Assembly: GCF_001735805.1 (NCBI RefSeq)
Contig: NZ_CP017248.1
Span: 620,001 to 684,000, forward strand
Direction of reading: 5' to 3'
DNA: 64,000 bases
Source: Streptomyces fodineus
Lineage (GTDB): Bacteria > Actinomycetota > Actinomycetes > Streptomycetales > Streptomycetaceae
The position numbers and the translations under genes are program-made. The notes under the pieces were generated by a model. That model did not search any database. It saw only the letters and a program-made list of their open reading frames with translations, and had not been told where the DNA came from. This document shows positions 1 to 8,225 of the stretch, one piece after another. How positions within the stretch are numbered: the stretch's first letter is position 1; each line of letters begins with the position of its first letter.

Positions 1-27
1 GACTCGGTCCTGGCGGCGGATTCTGAG

Positions 28-43
28 TCAGTCACCTGACTGA
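28..43. promoter_or_regulatory. 16-bp palindrome, probable regulator operator
   Basis: Positions 28-34 (TCAGTCA) and 37-43 (TGACTGA) form a perfect inverted repeat around a 2-base centre. It has the same 7-2-7 layout as the palindrome at 85-100. The region probably separates the gene at 119 from a divergent regulator beyond the left edge; that regulator is inferred and not seen. Confidence 0.5.
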
Positions 44-84
44 GGATAGACAACCAGCGGCTCCGCGGGCTAACGTCTGGACTT

Positions 85-100
85 AGTTAGTCAACTAACT
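85..100. promoter_or_regulatory. 16-bp palindromic operator of the NmrA-like gene
   Basis: AGTTAGT (85-91) and ACTAACT (94-100) form a perfect 7-2-7 inverted repeat. It lies 19 bases before the start codon of the reductase, overlapping the likely promoter, so binding would repress it. Sites of this type are common for HxlR or MarR regulators that control such reductases. The regulator class is an inference. Confidence 0.6.
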
Positions 101-118
101 CACTTAGAGGGAGTCGTC

Positions 119-940
119 ATGATCGTTGTCACGGGCGCCACCGGGAATGTCGGACGCGCGCTGGTCGCCGGGTTGACCGAGGCCGGGGAGGCGGTGACGG
201 CCGTCGCCCGGCGCATCGGCAAGGAGGACATGCCGCCGGGCGTGCGGGCCGTCGCCGCAGATCTCGCCGAGCCGCAGAGCCTCGCGCCCGCACTGGAGGG
301 CGCCAAGGCACTGTTCCTGCTGGTGGCGGGCGAGGATCCGGCAGGCATCCTGCGCCGGGCGACCGCGGCGGGTGCGGCCAAGGTGGTGCTGCTGTCTTCG
401 CAGGGGGTGGCCGCTCGGCCGGAGATGTACGCGCATGCGGCACGCTTCGAGGCGGCAGTGGCCGAGTCGGGGCCGACGTTCACCGTGCTGCGTTCGGGCG
501 GGCTGGCGTCCAACGCGCTGGCCTGGGCCGAGCCGGTGCGCCGACACCGCACCGCTGCGGCACCCTTCGCCGATGTGGCGCTGCCGTTCGTCGACCCGGA
601 CGACGTCGCCGCGGTGGCGGCGGCCGTGCTGCGCGGGGACGGGCACGACGGTGCCACCTACACGCTGACCGGCCCTGAACCCACCACCCCGCGGCAGCGG
701 GCCGCCGCGATCGCCGCCGCGCTCGGCGAGCCGGTGACCTTCGTGGAACAGAGCCGCGAGGAGGCCCGCGCACAGATGATCCAGTTCATGCCGCCCGCCG
801 CCGTCGAGGGGACCCTCGCCGTCCTCGGCGCGCCGACCCCACAGGAGCAGGCGGTCGGCACAGACGTGGAACGCCTGCTCGGCCGCCCCGCGACTCCCTT
901 CTCCGCGTGGGCGGCCCGCAATGTGGCGGCGTTCCGCTGA
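119..940 (+). CDS. NmrA-like NAD(P)-binding reductase
   Basis: A 273-residue atypical short-chain dehydrogenase of the NmrA / quinone-oxidoreductase-2 group. The N-terminus is a Rossmann strand-turn with the G-x-x-G-x-x-G dinucleotide motif (G6, G9, G12 in VTGATGNVG). The length suits the family, and no catalytic Tyr-x-x-x-Lys is evident, as expected for NmrA-like members, which act as NAD(P)H quinone or azo reductases or as redox sensors. The ATG follows a GAGGGAG Shine-Dalgarno. The gene sits directly behind a palindromic operator at 85-100, so it is probably derepressed by a small electrophile or quinone sensed by a divergent regulator off the edge. The substrate cannot be told from sequence. 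Confidence 0.85.
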   Translation: MIVVTGATGNVGRALVAGLTEAGEAVTAVARRIGKEDMPPGVRAVAADLAEPQSLAPALEGAKALFLLVAGEDPAGILRRATAAGAAKVVLLSSQGVAARPEMYAHAARFEAAVAESGPTFTVLRSGGLASNALAWAEPVRRHRTAAAPFADVALPFVDPDDVAAVAAAVLRGDGHDGATYTLTGPEPTTPRQRAAAIAAALGEPVTFVEQSREEARAQMIQFMPPAAVEGTLAVLGAPTPQEQAVGTDVERLLGRPATPFSAWAARNVAAFR

Positions 941-999
941 TCGGCAGCGCCGGCCCGCAGTAGGCCATCACGAGCACGCGTGACGGGTGGCGGCACGGG

Positions 1000-1019
1000 G
1001 CGGCCCACCCGAGGGCCGC
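1000..1019. terminator. Hairpin after the NmrA-like gene
   Basis: GCGGCCC (1000-1006) pairs with GGGCCGC (1013-1019) across a 6-base loop, about 60 bases past the stop at 940. There is no T-run, as is usual for Streptomyces terminators. Confidence 0.45.
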
Positions 1020-1171
1020 GCGGGTGACACCAATGGCCCCTGGCAACTTCATTGCGCGCCACACCGCACCAAATGGATCATTTCGTATGTTTATCGGATC
1101 TAAGGTGCGGGGTGCCGGAGGTTTCGGCTGAGGCGGCGCGCAACGCGTCGTGACAGGACGCGTGGGTTGGG

Positions 1172-2434
1172 ATGGCGATGACGGGAATCAGCCGCCGGAG
1201 TGTGGCGCGGCTCGGTCTCGGTGCCGGGCTCGGTGTGGCCGCTGCCTCGCTTGCCGCATGCGGAGAACTGGACGACCCGCTGGGGTCGGCGCCCCTGCAG
1301 GGGGCACCGCGGCTGATCGGGGACGGCTCGACGGCGTACACCGGACGGCAGCCGCACCAGCCGGCTCCACCCATGCCTCTCGAACCCGGCGAGACGCCAC
1401 CGCAGTTCGTGGTGTTCTCCTGGGACGGCGCCGGCGAGCTGGGCACCGGCCTGTTCCCGCGCTTCCTGGAGCTCGCCCGCGCCCACGGCGCGTACATGAC
1501 CTTCTTCCTGTCCGGCCTCTATCTCCTGCCGGAGGAGAAGAAGCGGCTCTACGACCCGCCGAACAACCGGGTCGGCGCCTCGGACATCGGCTACCTCACC
1601 GACGGGCACCTCAAGGCGACACTGAAGTACGTACGCCAGGCCTGGCTCGACGGACATGAGATCGGCACACACTTCAACGGGCATTTCTGTGCCGGGCCCG
1701 GATCGGTGGCCAACTGGACACCGGGACAGTGGCGTTCGGAGATCGAGCAGGCTCGTACATTCGTCACGTCCTGGCGTACGCATACCGGTTGGCACGACGA
1801 TCCACCCCTGCCCTTCGACTACGACAAGGAACTCGTGGGCGGCCGCACACCGTGCCTGCTCGGCCAGGAGAACCTGCTGCCGGTCGTGCGTGACCTGGGC
1901 TGGCGCTACGACGCCTCCTCGCCCGGCGGGCTGCAACGCTGGCCCAGGAAGCGGCACGGTGTCTGGGACCTGCCGCTGCAGAGCATCCCCTTTCCGGGAC
2001 ACACCTTCGAGGTGCTGTCCATGGACTACAACATGCTGGCGAACCAGTCCAAGAACACGACGCGGGCGCCCTCGTACAACTACCCCTACTGGCGCGCCCA
2101 GGCGACCGAGGCGTACGTGGCCGGTTTCCAGCGGGCGTACGAGACGAACCGGGCGCCACTGTTCATCGGCAACCACTTCGAGGCGTGGAACGGCGGCATC
2201 TACATGGACGCGGCCGAGGCGGCCCTCCGGCAGATCGCCGACCGGGAGGACGTGCGCCTGGTCTCCTTCCGGCAGTTCGTCGACTGGCTCGACGCCCAGG
2301 ACCCCGCGATCCTCAGGAGACTGCGCACCCTTCAGGTCGGCGAGCGGCCGGATGGCGGCTGGACCGATTTCCTGCGCCCCGCGCAGCGGCGCTCACAGGG
2401 CAGGGCGGAGGGCGCCACCGGACAGCCCGTATAG
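1172..2434 (+). CDS. Tat-exported polysaccharide deacetylase-like lipoprotein
   Basis: A 420-residue protein that starts with a twin-arginine signal (SRRSVARLGLG), a hydrophobic run and a lipobox (LAAC, Cys about 28). It should be a Tat-translocated lipoprotein on the outer face of the membrane. The mature part has the NodB/CE4 layout: a strand ending in SWDG (about residue 90) in place of the usual TFDDG, then HEIGTHFNGHF (about 165), which supplies the metal-binding histidines. The first metal-site aspartate pair is reduced to one Asp, so activity or substrate may differ from chitin or peptidoglycan deacetylases. A second ATG at 1178 is an alternative start. It stands alone, between an NmrA-like gene and a stress protein. 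Confidence 0.8.
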   Translation: MAMTGISRRSVARLGLGAGLGVAAASLAACGELDDPLGSAPLQGAPRLIGDGSTAYTGRQPHQPAPPMPLEPGETPPQFVVFSWDGAGELGTGLFPRFLELARAHGAYMTFFLSGLYLLPEEKKRLYDPPNNRVGASDIGYLTDGHLKATLKYVRQAWLDGHEIGTHFNGHFCAGPGSVANWTPGQWRSEIEQARTFVTSWRTHTGWHDDPPLPFDYDKELVGGRTPCLLGQENLLPVVRDLGWRYDASSPGGLQRWPRKRHGVWDLPLQSIPFPGHTFEVLSMDYNMLANQSKNTTRAPSYNYPYWRAQATEAYVAGFQRAYETNRAPLFIGNHFEAWNGGIYMDAAEAALRQIADREDVRLVSFRQFVDWLDAQDPAILRRLRTLQVGERPDGGWTDFLRPAQRRSQGRAEGATGQPV

Positions 2435-2474
2435 AGAGGCTTTGCCCAGCTCGCAGAGAAGGCCACTTTCCGGC

Positions 2475-2498
2475 GATTGGACTTTGCCCCAAGGGTAT
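2475..2498 (+). promoter_or_regulatory. SigB-like promoter of the universal stress gene
   Basis: GATT (2475-2478) and GGGTAT (2493-2498) are separated by exactly 14 bases, matching the G-N-N-T-N14-16-GGGTA(C/T) pattern of the Streptomyces SigB family. Initiation about 7 bases later leaves a short leader before the ATG at 2521. A general-stress promoter in front of a universal stress protein is functionally coherent. Confidence 0.55.
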
Positions 2499-2520
2499 TG
2501 GCGTTCCTAGCGTGGGGGTC

Positions 2521-3075
2521 ATGGCACCTCATGGAACGACAGGTGGCGATCCGGCCGGAGATGTCGTCGTCGGGGTGAGCGACTCGCTCGCCGGGCTGGC
2601 CGCGTTGCGCCGCGGCATCCTGGAAGCCCGCAGAACCGGTCGCACACTGGTGGCCGTCCGAGCCTGGGAGCCGCCGGAGGGCGAGGCCCTCTACCGACGC
2701 TGGCCCGAGCCCTCGTGGACCCGCCTGTGGGCCGACGAGGCACGGCAACGGCTGGACCGGGCCTTCGAGTCGGCCGCCGGCGGCCCCCCGGCAGGCCTGC
2801 GGATCGTACGGCGGGTGGTCAGGGGCCCCGCGGGACCGGTGCTCTGCTCGATCGCGTCGTCCCCGGACGACCTGCTGGTCATCGGCATGGCCAGGCCCCG
2901 GAGCCCGGCGGCCCGGCTGCTGCACCGCAGGCCGGTGCACCGGCACATCCCGGCCCGGGCCAAGTGCGAGGTCCTGGTCGTGGCCGGCCCCCGGCTGCTG
3001 CCGCGCGAGGCGCGGATGCTGCGCCGCGGCGAACTCCTGGAGCGGCGGGGCCGGACGGCCCGGCTGGTGCCGTAG
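2521..3075 (+). CDS. Universal stress protein (UspA family)
   Basis: A 184-residue single-domain universal stress protein. The first strand (VVVGVSDS, about residues 15-22) and the later VRRVVRG...LLVIGMA and KCEVLVVAG strands follow the Usp fold. The ATP-binding loop, normally G-x2-G-x9-G-(S/T), is degenerate here: GMARPRSPAARLL keeps only the first glycine. ATP binding is therefore doubtful. The ATG at 2521 was chosen because the frame upstream reads back into the deacetylase gene and a SigB-like promoter lies just before this ATG. The C-terminal 30 residues are Arg-rich. The stop is only 15 bases from the convergent RidA gene. Confidence 0.8.
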   Translation: MAPHGTTGGDPAGDVVVGVSDSLAGLAALRRGILEARRTGRTLVAVRAWEPPEGEALYRRWPEPSWTRLWADEARQRLDRAFESAAGGPPAGLRIVRRVVRGPAGPVLCSIASSPDDLLVIGMARPRSPAARLLHRRPVHRHIPARAKCEVLVVAGPRLLPREARMLRRGELLERRGRTARLVP

Positions 3076-3090
3076 GTCCGGCCGCCGGGA

Positions 3091-3480
3091 TCAAGCCGCA
3101 CTGCGGCGGGCGTACACCTCGATCTCGATTTTCATGCGGGGGTCGGCGAGACCGCACTCCAGCATGGTCGCGGCCGGCCGGATCTCGCCGAAGCAGCGGC
3201 GCAGCACCGGCCAGCAGGGCTCGAAGTCGGCGCGGTCCGGCAGCAGATAGCGCACCCGCACCACGTCGGCGAAGGTGCAGCGCGCCTCGGTGAGCGCGGC
3301 CTCGATGTTGCGCAGGCACTGCTCGGCCTGCTCGACCACGTCGTCCGAGATCGTCATGGTGGTGTAGTCGAACCCGGTGGTCCCGGACACATGCACCCAG
3401 TCGCCGTCGACCACGGCACGGGCGTAACCGATCTGTTCCTCGAAGGCCGAGCCGCTGAGGATCGCTCGTCGCTCTGTCAT
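3091..3480 (-). CDS. RidA/YjgF family enamine deaminase
   Basis: A 129-residue protein covering the whole RidA domain. It includes the GDWVHVSGTTGFD strand, the QAEQCLRNIEAALTEA helix, the VVRVRYLLPD strand and the RPAATMLECGLADPRMKIEIEVYA C-terminal segment. RidA proteins form trimers and hydrolyse reactive enamine/imine intermediates made by PLP enzymes such as threonine dehydratase. The terminal region lacks a clearly recognisable active-site Arg context, so it may belong to a RidA subgroup with another substrate. It is transcribed divergently from the LysR-type gene at 3553 with 72 bases between starts, which makes it that regulator's likely target. Confidence 0.85.
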   Translation of the reverse strand: MTERRAILSGSAFEEQIGYARAVVDGDWVHVSGTTGFDYTTMTISDDVVEQAEQCLRNIEAALTEARCTFADVVRVRYLLPDRADFEPCWPVLRRCFGEIRPAATMLECGLADPRMKIEIEVYARRSAA

Positions 3481-3538
3481 GCCCGGAACGCTAGGTGACC
3501 AGCGTCGATACGTCTAATACAGGCGTCGGCATGGAGTG

Positions 3539-3554
3539 ATATCTCTGGGGATAT
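3539..3554. promoter_or_regulatory. Inverted repeat at the LysR start codon
   Basis: ATATC (3539-3543) and GGATAT (3549-3554) form a short inverted repeat, with the T-N11-A character of LysR sites, that overlaps the regulator's own start codon. The arrangement suits autorepression and control of the divergent RidA gene. Confidence 0.35.
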
Positions 3555-4503
3555 GGACCGCCCCGAACTTCCGCTGCCGCAGCTGCACGCTTTCCTCGTG
3601 CTGGCCGAGGAACTCCACTTCGGCCACGCCGCCGCACGTCTGGGCGTCGCCCAGCCCCCGCTGAGCCAGCAGATCCGCCGCCTGGAGGAGAAGGTCGGAC
3701 ACGCGCTCTTCGAGCGTGAACCGGGGCGCGTGACGCTCAGCCCGGCCGGCCGCGCCCTGCTCCCGGCCGCCCGGCAGGCCCTGACCGGACTCGCCGACGG
3801 GCTGGCCGCGGCGCGGGCCGTCGGCAGCGGCCGGTCCGGACGGCTGCGGATCGGCTTCGCCGCCTCGCTGGCCCTGACCGTCCTGCCGGGCCTGCTGCGT
3901 GACTTCCGGCAGCGGTTTCCCGAGGCCGAGCTCGACATCCACGAGATGACCACGGCTCCGCAACTCGCCGCCCTGCGCGACAGGGCGATCGACATCGGCC
4001 TGCTGCGGGAGCCCCCGGACGACGACTCCGAGCTGGACTTCAGGACCGTACTCAGCGAACCGTTCGTGGCCGTGCTGCCGGCCGCGCACCCCCTGGCCAC
4101 CCAACGGGCGCTGCTGCTCGCACAGTTGGCGGACGAGCCGTTCGTCCTGCTGCCGCGTGTGGTAGGCCCCCGGCTGTACGACCGGATCACCGGCCTGTGC
4201 GAGGAGGCGGGGTTCACGCCCCGGATCTCGCAGCACGCGGTGGAGTGGCAGACCGTGTGCGCCCTGGTGGAGACCGGGCTGGGGGTGTCCGTGGCGCCGG
4301 CGAGCATCCGCCGCATCCGGCTCAAGGGCGTGGCCTTCCGCCGGATCGATCCGGCCACCGCGCGCACCCGGGTCGCCGTCGCCTGGCGCGGGAACGACCG
4401 CAATCCCCTGGTCCCCCGGCTGCTGGAGACGATCGGTCAGCAGCGGCACGGACACCCAGATCACCGCCGCGACGCACACGGCAGTCGACCAGCTCCGCTC
4501 TGA
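3553..4503 (+). CDS. LysR-type transcriptional regulator
   Basis: A 316-residue LysR regulator. The winged HTH spans about residues 8-66 (LHAFLVLAEELHFGHAAARLGVAQPPLSQQIRRLEEKVG). The periplasmic-binding-like effector domain starts near residue 95 (LRIGFAASLALTVLPGLL). The length is normal. The ATG has only a weak purine stretch (TGGGG) in front and overlaps a short inverted repeat, suggesting tight autoregulation. It is divergent from the RidA gene and convergent with the acyl-CoA dehydrogenase, so RidA is the best candidate target. The effector is unknown. Confidence 0.9.
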   Translation: MDRPELPLPQLHAFLVLAEELHFGHAAARLGVAQPPLSQQIRRLEEKVGHALFEREPGRVTLSPAGRALLPAARQALTGLADGLAAARAVGSGRSGRLRIGFAASLALTVLPGLLRDFRQRFPEAELDIHEMTTAPQLAALRDRAIDIGLLREPPDDDSELDFRTVLSEPFVAVLPAAHPLATQRALLLAQLADEPFVLLPRVVGPRLYDRITGLCEEAGFTPRISQHAVEWQTVCALVETGLGVSVAPASIRRIRLKGVAFRRIDPATARTRVAVAWRGNDRNPLVPRLLETIGQQRHGHPDHRRDAHGSRPAPL

Positions 4504-4559
4504 CCACCTCAGACATTGAGCATTAAACTATAATGGAAGGATCGGCACCGCGGTCTCGT

Positions 4560-5726
4560 TCACGCGTCGAGCCCTCCCCGCTTGATCAGCTGGCTCGCGA
4601 TGACGTTCCGTTGGATCTCGTTCGTACCCTCGCCGACGATCATCAACGGGGCGTCGCGGAAGTAGCGCTCGACATCGAACTCGGTCGAGTAGCCGTAACC
4701 TCCGTGAATGCGGACCGCGTTGAGAGCGATCTGCATCGCGGTCTCGGAGGCGAACAGCTTCGCCATCCCCGCCTCCATGTCCACCCGGCGGCCGGCCTCC
4801 GCCTCCCGCGCCGCGTACAGGGTGAGCTGGCGGGCCGCGGTCAGGGATGTCGCCATGTCGGCCAGGTAGTTCCCGATCGACTGGTGCTGCCAGATCGGCT
4901 TGCCGAACGACTCGCGCTCCCGCGCATAGGCGAGCGAGTCCTCCAGCGCGGCGCGGCCCACCCCGAGGGCCCGGGCGGCCACCTGCAACCGGCCCGTCTC
5001 CAGGCCCTTCATCATGTGCACGAACCCCTTGCCCTCGACTCCGCCGAGCAGCGCGTCCGCCGGAGCCCGGTAGTCCTCGAAGGTCAACTCGCAGCTCTCG
5101 ACGCCCTTGTAGCCGAGCTTGGGCAGGTCACGGGAGACCGTCAGACCGGGTCCGTGCTCGACCAGGAGGACGGAGGTTCCCCGGTGCGCCGGACTCGCCC
5201 CCGGGTCGGTCTTGCACAGCAGCGCGATCAGCCGGGAGCGGCGGGAGTTGGTGATCCAGGTCTTCGTGCCGTTGACCACGTAGCCGTCGCCGTCCCTGCG
5301 GGCCACGGTGCGCATCGCCTGCAGATCCGAGCCGCCGCCCGGTTCGGTCAGGGCCAGGGTCGCTCGGACCTCGCCGCCGGCCATCCGCGGCAGACAGCGC
5401 TGCTTCTGCTCCTCGGTGCCGAAGTGCAGCAGCAGCCTGGCGACGACCGTGTGTCCGCCCATCGCACCGGCCAGGCTCATCCAGCCGCGTGCCAGCTCTT
5501 CGGTGATCAGCACGTAGCAGGGTGCGGAGACGGGTGTGCCGCCGTATTCCTCGGGGATGGCGAGGCCGAAGACACCGAGCTGTTTCATCCGTTCGATCAG
5601 CGCCGCGGGATAGGTGTCGGTGTGCTCCAGCTCCCGGGCGACCGGCTTGACCTCCTTGTCCACGAAATCGCGCACCGTGCGGACGACGAACTGCTCGTCC
5701 TCGGACAGGATGTCGAGAGTGCTCAT
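4560..5726 (-). CDS. Acyl-CoA dehydrogenase
   Basis: A 388-residue FAD-dependent acyl-CoA dehydrogenase catalysing alpha,beta-desaturation of acyl-CoA thioesters with electrons passed to ETF. The family signature LALTEPGGGSDL lies near residue 125. The C-terminal block VRIHGGYGYSTEFDVERYFRDAPLMIVGEGTNEIQR (about 335-370) carries the GEGTNE segment with the expected catalytic Glu. The ATG at 5726 is preceded by GGGAGC. It stands alone, tail-to-tail with the LysR gene. Chain-length or branched-chain preference cannot be read from the sequence, and no CoA ligase or thiolase lies nearby. Confidence 0.9.
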   Translation of the reverse strand: MSTLDILSEDEQFVVRTVRDFVDKEVKPVARELEHTDTYPAALIERMKQLGVFGLAIPEEYGGTPVSAPCYVLITEELARGWMSLAGAMGGHTVVARLLLHFGTEEQKQRCLPRMAGGEVRATLALTEPGGGSDLQAMRTVARRDGDGYVVNGTKTWITNSRRSRLIALLCKTDPGASPAHRGTSVLLVEHGPGLTVSRDLPKLGYKGVESCELTFEDYRAPADALLGGVEGKGFVHMMKGLETGRLQVAARALGVGRAALEDSLAYARERESFGKPIWQHQSIGNYLADMATSLTAARQLTLYAAREAEAGRRVDMEAGMAKLFASETAMQIALNAVRIHGGYGYSTEFDVERYFRDAPLMIVGEGTNEIQRNVIASQLIKRGGLDA

Positions 5727-5968
5727 GCTGTATCGCTCCCGCTCATGAGGGTGGCGTATCTGCCCGCGAAGTGATGTGTGCCCGCTCGTGACGCGCGCGC
5801 CCGCTCACGATGCGCCAGGTTTTCGCGGACGGTTTGAGATCACCGGGCCTCGGCGCGAGCACGATGTGCCGCTCACGAGCACGCCGAGGCGCAGGCGCCG
5901 CCTCTGGCGACGACAGCCGAGAGCAGGGTCCAGCCCTCGTACGTCGGCCGACCGGGGTCGGCGCCCTC

Positions 5969-6997
5969 CTACGACACCCGGCGACGACGCAGCGACGGGT
6001 CTAGCAGCGCGGGCGGGGTGTCGTACTTCTCGTCGGGGGCCAGGTCGACACCGGGGGCCACGATGGCGTCGATCGCGTCGAGTACGTCGGCGGTCAACAC
6101 GGTGTCGGCGGCCGCCAGTTGCGAGCGCAGGTGGTCCAGTGTGCGGGGGCCGACGAGTGCGCTGGTCACGGCGGGATGCGCGGTCGCGAAGCCGAGCGCG
6201 AGCTGGATCATCGTCAGGCCGGCCTCGTCGGCGACCCGGGCGAGTTGCTCGACGGCTTCGAGCCTGGCCCGGTTGGCGGGGACGGTGATGTCGAAGCGTT
6301 GCGGCATGGACGCCGAGCGGTTGGTGGTGATGTCCCGGCCCTCCCGGATCGCGCCCGAAAGCCAGCCCGAGGCCAGCGGGCTCCACACCAGCACACCGAG
6401 CCCGTACTCCTCGGTCACGGGCAGCACGTGCGTCTCGATCCCGCGCTGCAGGACGGAGTAGCTCGGCTGTTCGGTGACATAACGGCTCAGGTGATGCTCG
6501 CGGGCGGCCCACTGCGCCTGGACGATGCGGTAGGCAGGGAAGGTCGAGGAGCCGAAGTACCGGATCTTTCCCGCGCGTTGCAGGTCGGTCAGCGCCGACA
6601 GCGTCTCCTCGTCGCCGGCGCTGGGGTCCCACCGGTGGATCTGGTAGAGGTCCACGTGGTCGACGCCGAGACGGCGCAGGCTGTTGTCCAGCGCGGTGAC
6701 CAGCCAGCGGCGCGAACTGCCCTGGTGGTTACGTTCGTCGCCCATCGGCAGGCTCGCCTTCGTCGCCAGGACGATGTCGTCGCGGCGGCCGGCGATGGCC
6801 TTGCCGACGATCTCCTCCGACTCACCTTCGCCGTACATGTCGGCGGTGTCGATCAGGTTGATCCCGCCCTCGAGAGCGGCGTCGACGACGGCGGTGGCCT
6901 CGTCCTGGGTGATGCGTCCGATCCTGCCGAAATTCATCGCGCCGAGCGCGAGGGAGCTGACCTGTACGCCGGTACGGCCCAAGGTGCGGTACTGCAT
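5969..6997 (-). CDS. Aldo/keto reductase
   Basis: A 342-residue (beta/alpha)8 NADPH-dependent aldo/keto reductase of the YajO/Tas-like group. The tetrad is visible: Asp and Tyr in INLIDTADMYGEGESEEI (about 48-65), Lys in IVLATKASLP (about 80) and His in VDLYQIHRWDP (about 125). The start is taken at 6997, because the GAGGAGG Shine-Dalgarno is 7 bases before this ATG but only one base before the in-frame ATG at 7003. Two identical-type operators at 7018-7059 sit just upstream, so the gene is under specific repression, probably by a TetR protein. No TetR gene is adjacent, so the regulator must lie elsewhere. Confidence 0.9.
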   Translation of the reverse strand: MQYRTLGRTGVQVSSLALGAMNFGRIGRITQDEATAVVDAALEGGINLIDTADMYGEGESEEIVGKAIAGRRDDIVLATKASLPMGDERNHQGSSRRWLVTALDNSLRRLGVDHVDLYQIHRWDPSAGDEETLSALTDLQRAGKIRYFGSSTFPAYRIVQAQWAAREHHLSRYVTEQPSYSVLQRGIETHVLPVTEEYGLGVLVWSPLASGWLSGAIREGRDITTNRSASMPQRFDITVPANRARLEAVEQLARVADEAGLTMIQLALGFATAHPAVTSALVGPRTLDHLRSQLAAADTVLTADVLDAIDAIVAPGVDLAPDEKYDTPPALLDPSLRRRRVS

Positions 6998-7017
6998 GAA
7001 CATGCCTCCTCAGCAAA

Positions 7018-7059
7018 CGGAACACTGTTCCGGTAATGACAATACGGAACGCCGTTCCG
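7018..7059. promoter_or_regulatory. Twin 15-bp operators of the aldo/keto reductase
   Basis: CGGAAC-ACT-GTTCCG (7018-7032) and CGGAAC-GCC-GTTCCG (7045-7059) share 6-base arms around 3-base centres, 27 bases centre to centre. They lie immediately upstream of the Shine-Dalgarno on the minus strand, where they would block transcription. The form is typical of TetR-family operators. Confidence 0.7.
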
Positions 7060-7146
7060 GTTAGCAAGCGGCCGCGGCGGTGTTCGCCACGTCAGGCGTT
7101 GGAGGCGTCGGCGCGGGACGTCGAGACCCGGACCCGGGCCGGGGTT

Positions 7147-7193
<47 letters not shown>

Positions 7194-7240
7194 GATCTAC
7201 CGCCTGTCACGCAGTCGCGGTTCCGTGGAAGGGGCAGGTG

Positions 7241-7861
7241 TCAGAACCAGATACGAGAGGACAGCAGCCCAAGACCCGCCGTCGCCGCCTGTCTCCACAC
7301 CCGCAGGGGGCCGTCGAGGACGTCGGCAGGGTTCTCGTGCCAAAGCCAGTCGTCGATGCGGCTCAGCACCTCCTCCCGCTCCGTCCCGCTCACGGCGAGG
7401 ACCGACTCGACGGACTCCAGGTGGCGGTGTACCTCGGCGGAAGCCAGTACCGCGTCGCCTGCCCAGCCCGGCAGCACCCGGGCGCGCTCCGGCCCCAGGC
7501 CGTGGAAAAGGGCTGCCACCGGATTGTCCTTGCTTACCGCGCTGATGAACGGCTCGACGTCCTCGTCGAACCGCTCCCACCACTCCATGACGTGCATCTC
7601 ACAGGTGGAATCGAGCATGTCGAAGGCCGAAGCGTTGACCATCTCGTACAGATGCCGCGACTCGTCGGTGTTGTAGCCGTCCGGTCCGTACACCGACACC
7701 GCCCCGCCGCCGCGGGCCGCGTCGTTCTCCCAACGCGACCAGGCTTCCCGCGTCGACGTGCGCTCCTTCATCTCCCTGATCACCGGTGCCGCGACCGAGG
7801 CGATCTCCGCCACCTGCTCGTCGCGGAGTGCTCCCACCGCCCAGAAGCTCGACATCCCCAT
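7241..7861 (-). CDS. Hypothetical protein
   Basis: A 206-residue acidic soluble protein that I do not recognise. It has no signal peptide or membrane segment. Aromatic-rich segments stand out (SSFWAVG at the start, HVMEWWERFDEDVEPF around residue 90, RIDDWLWHE around 175). It is mainly helical in appearance. Codon usage is typical of the organism, which supports coding. The start is uncertain: ATG at 7861 or 7855, or GTG at 7870, all just after a GAGGGGG stretch. It is in the same direction as the aldo/keto reductase, but a hexamer repeat and operators lie between them, so they are probably separate transcripts. Confidence 0.6.
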   Translation of the reverse strand: MGMSSFWAVGALRDEQVAEIASVAAPVIREMKERTSTREAWSRWENDAARGGGAVSVYGPDGYNTDESRHLYEMVNASAFDMLDSTCEMHVMEWWERFDEDVEPFISAVSKDNPVAALFHGLGPERARVLPGWAGDAVLASAEVHRHLESVESVLAVSGTEREEVLSRIDDWLWHENPADVLDGPLRVWRQAATAGLGLLSSRIWF

Positions 7862-8060
7862 GCCGCTCACCGTCCCCCTCGTCCGACTTCGCGTCTCGGC
7901 CCCACCCACTCCGCCACGGTCACGGGCGAGTGCGGGGCCGTACGCACATGATGGCAACGGGCACTGACATCACCCGGTCTGGAAGTGCCCTCACCGATCG
8001 TGTGCCCCGCGAGTCCGTAATGCCCGTCCGGCTCCGGCGCGGGCCACGGGGCACGGGACG

Positions 8061-8225
8061 GGGCACGAGGCACCCAACGAGGCTTACGTCTCGGCCTACT
8101 TCGACCACTGGCTGCGCGGGCGCAGCGGACGGCTGCTGGAGGGACCGTCTCCGACGTACCCCGACATGGTGTTCGTGAAGTGCTCGCGCCGTAGGGAGGA
8201 GAGGAGGAACGCTACAAGGGCTAAC
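8061..8225 (+). pseudogene. C-terminal remnant of an alpha/beta hydrolase
   Basis: The frame through 8079-8174 reads NEAYVSAYFDHWLRGRSG then RLLEGPSPTYPDMVFV. This resembles the C-terminal end of secreted dienelactone-hydrolase/chlorophyllase-like hydrolases of Streptomyces (F-F-D-x-H-L-R-G...LL-x-G-P-S-x-x-Y-P-E-V). Nothing upstream encodes the rest of the enzyme, and the frame runs on to a TAA at 8223 with unrelated residues. It is a short leftover of a deleted gene. The family match is from memory of the motif and should be tested. Confidence 0.45.
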
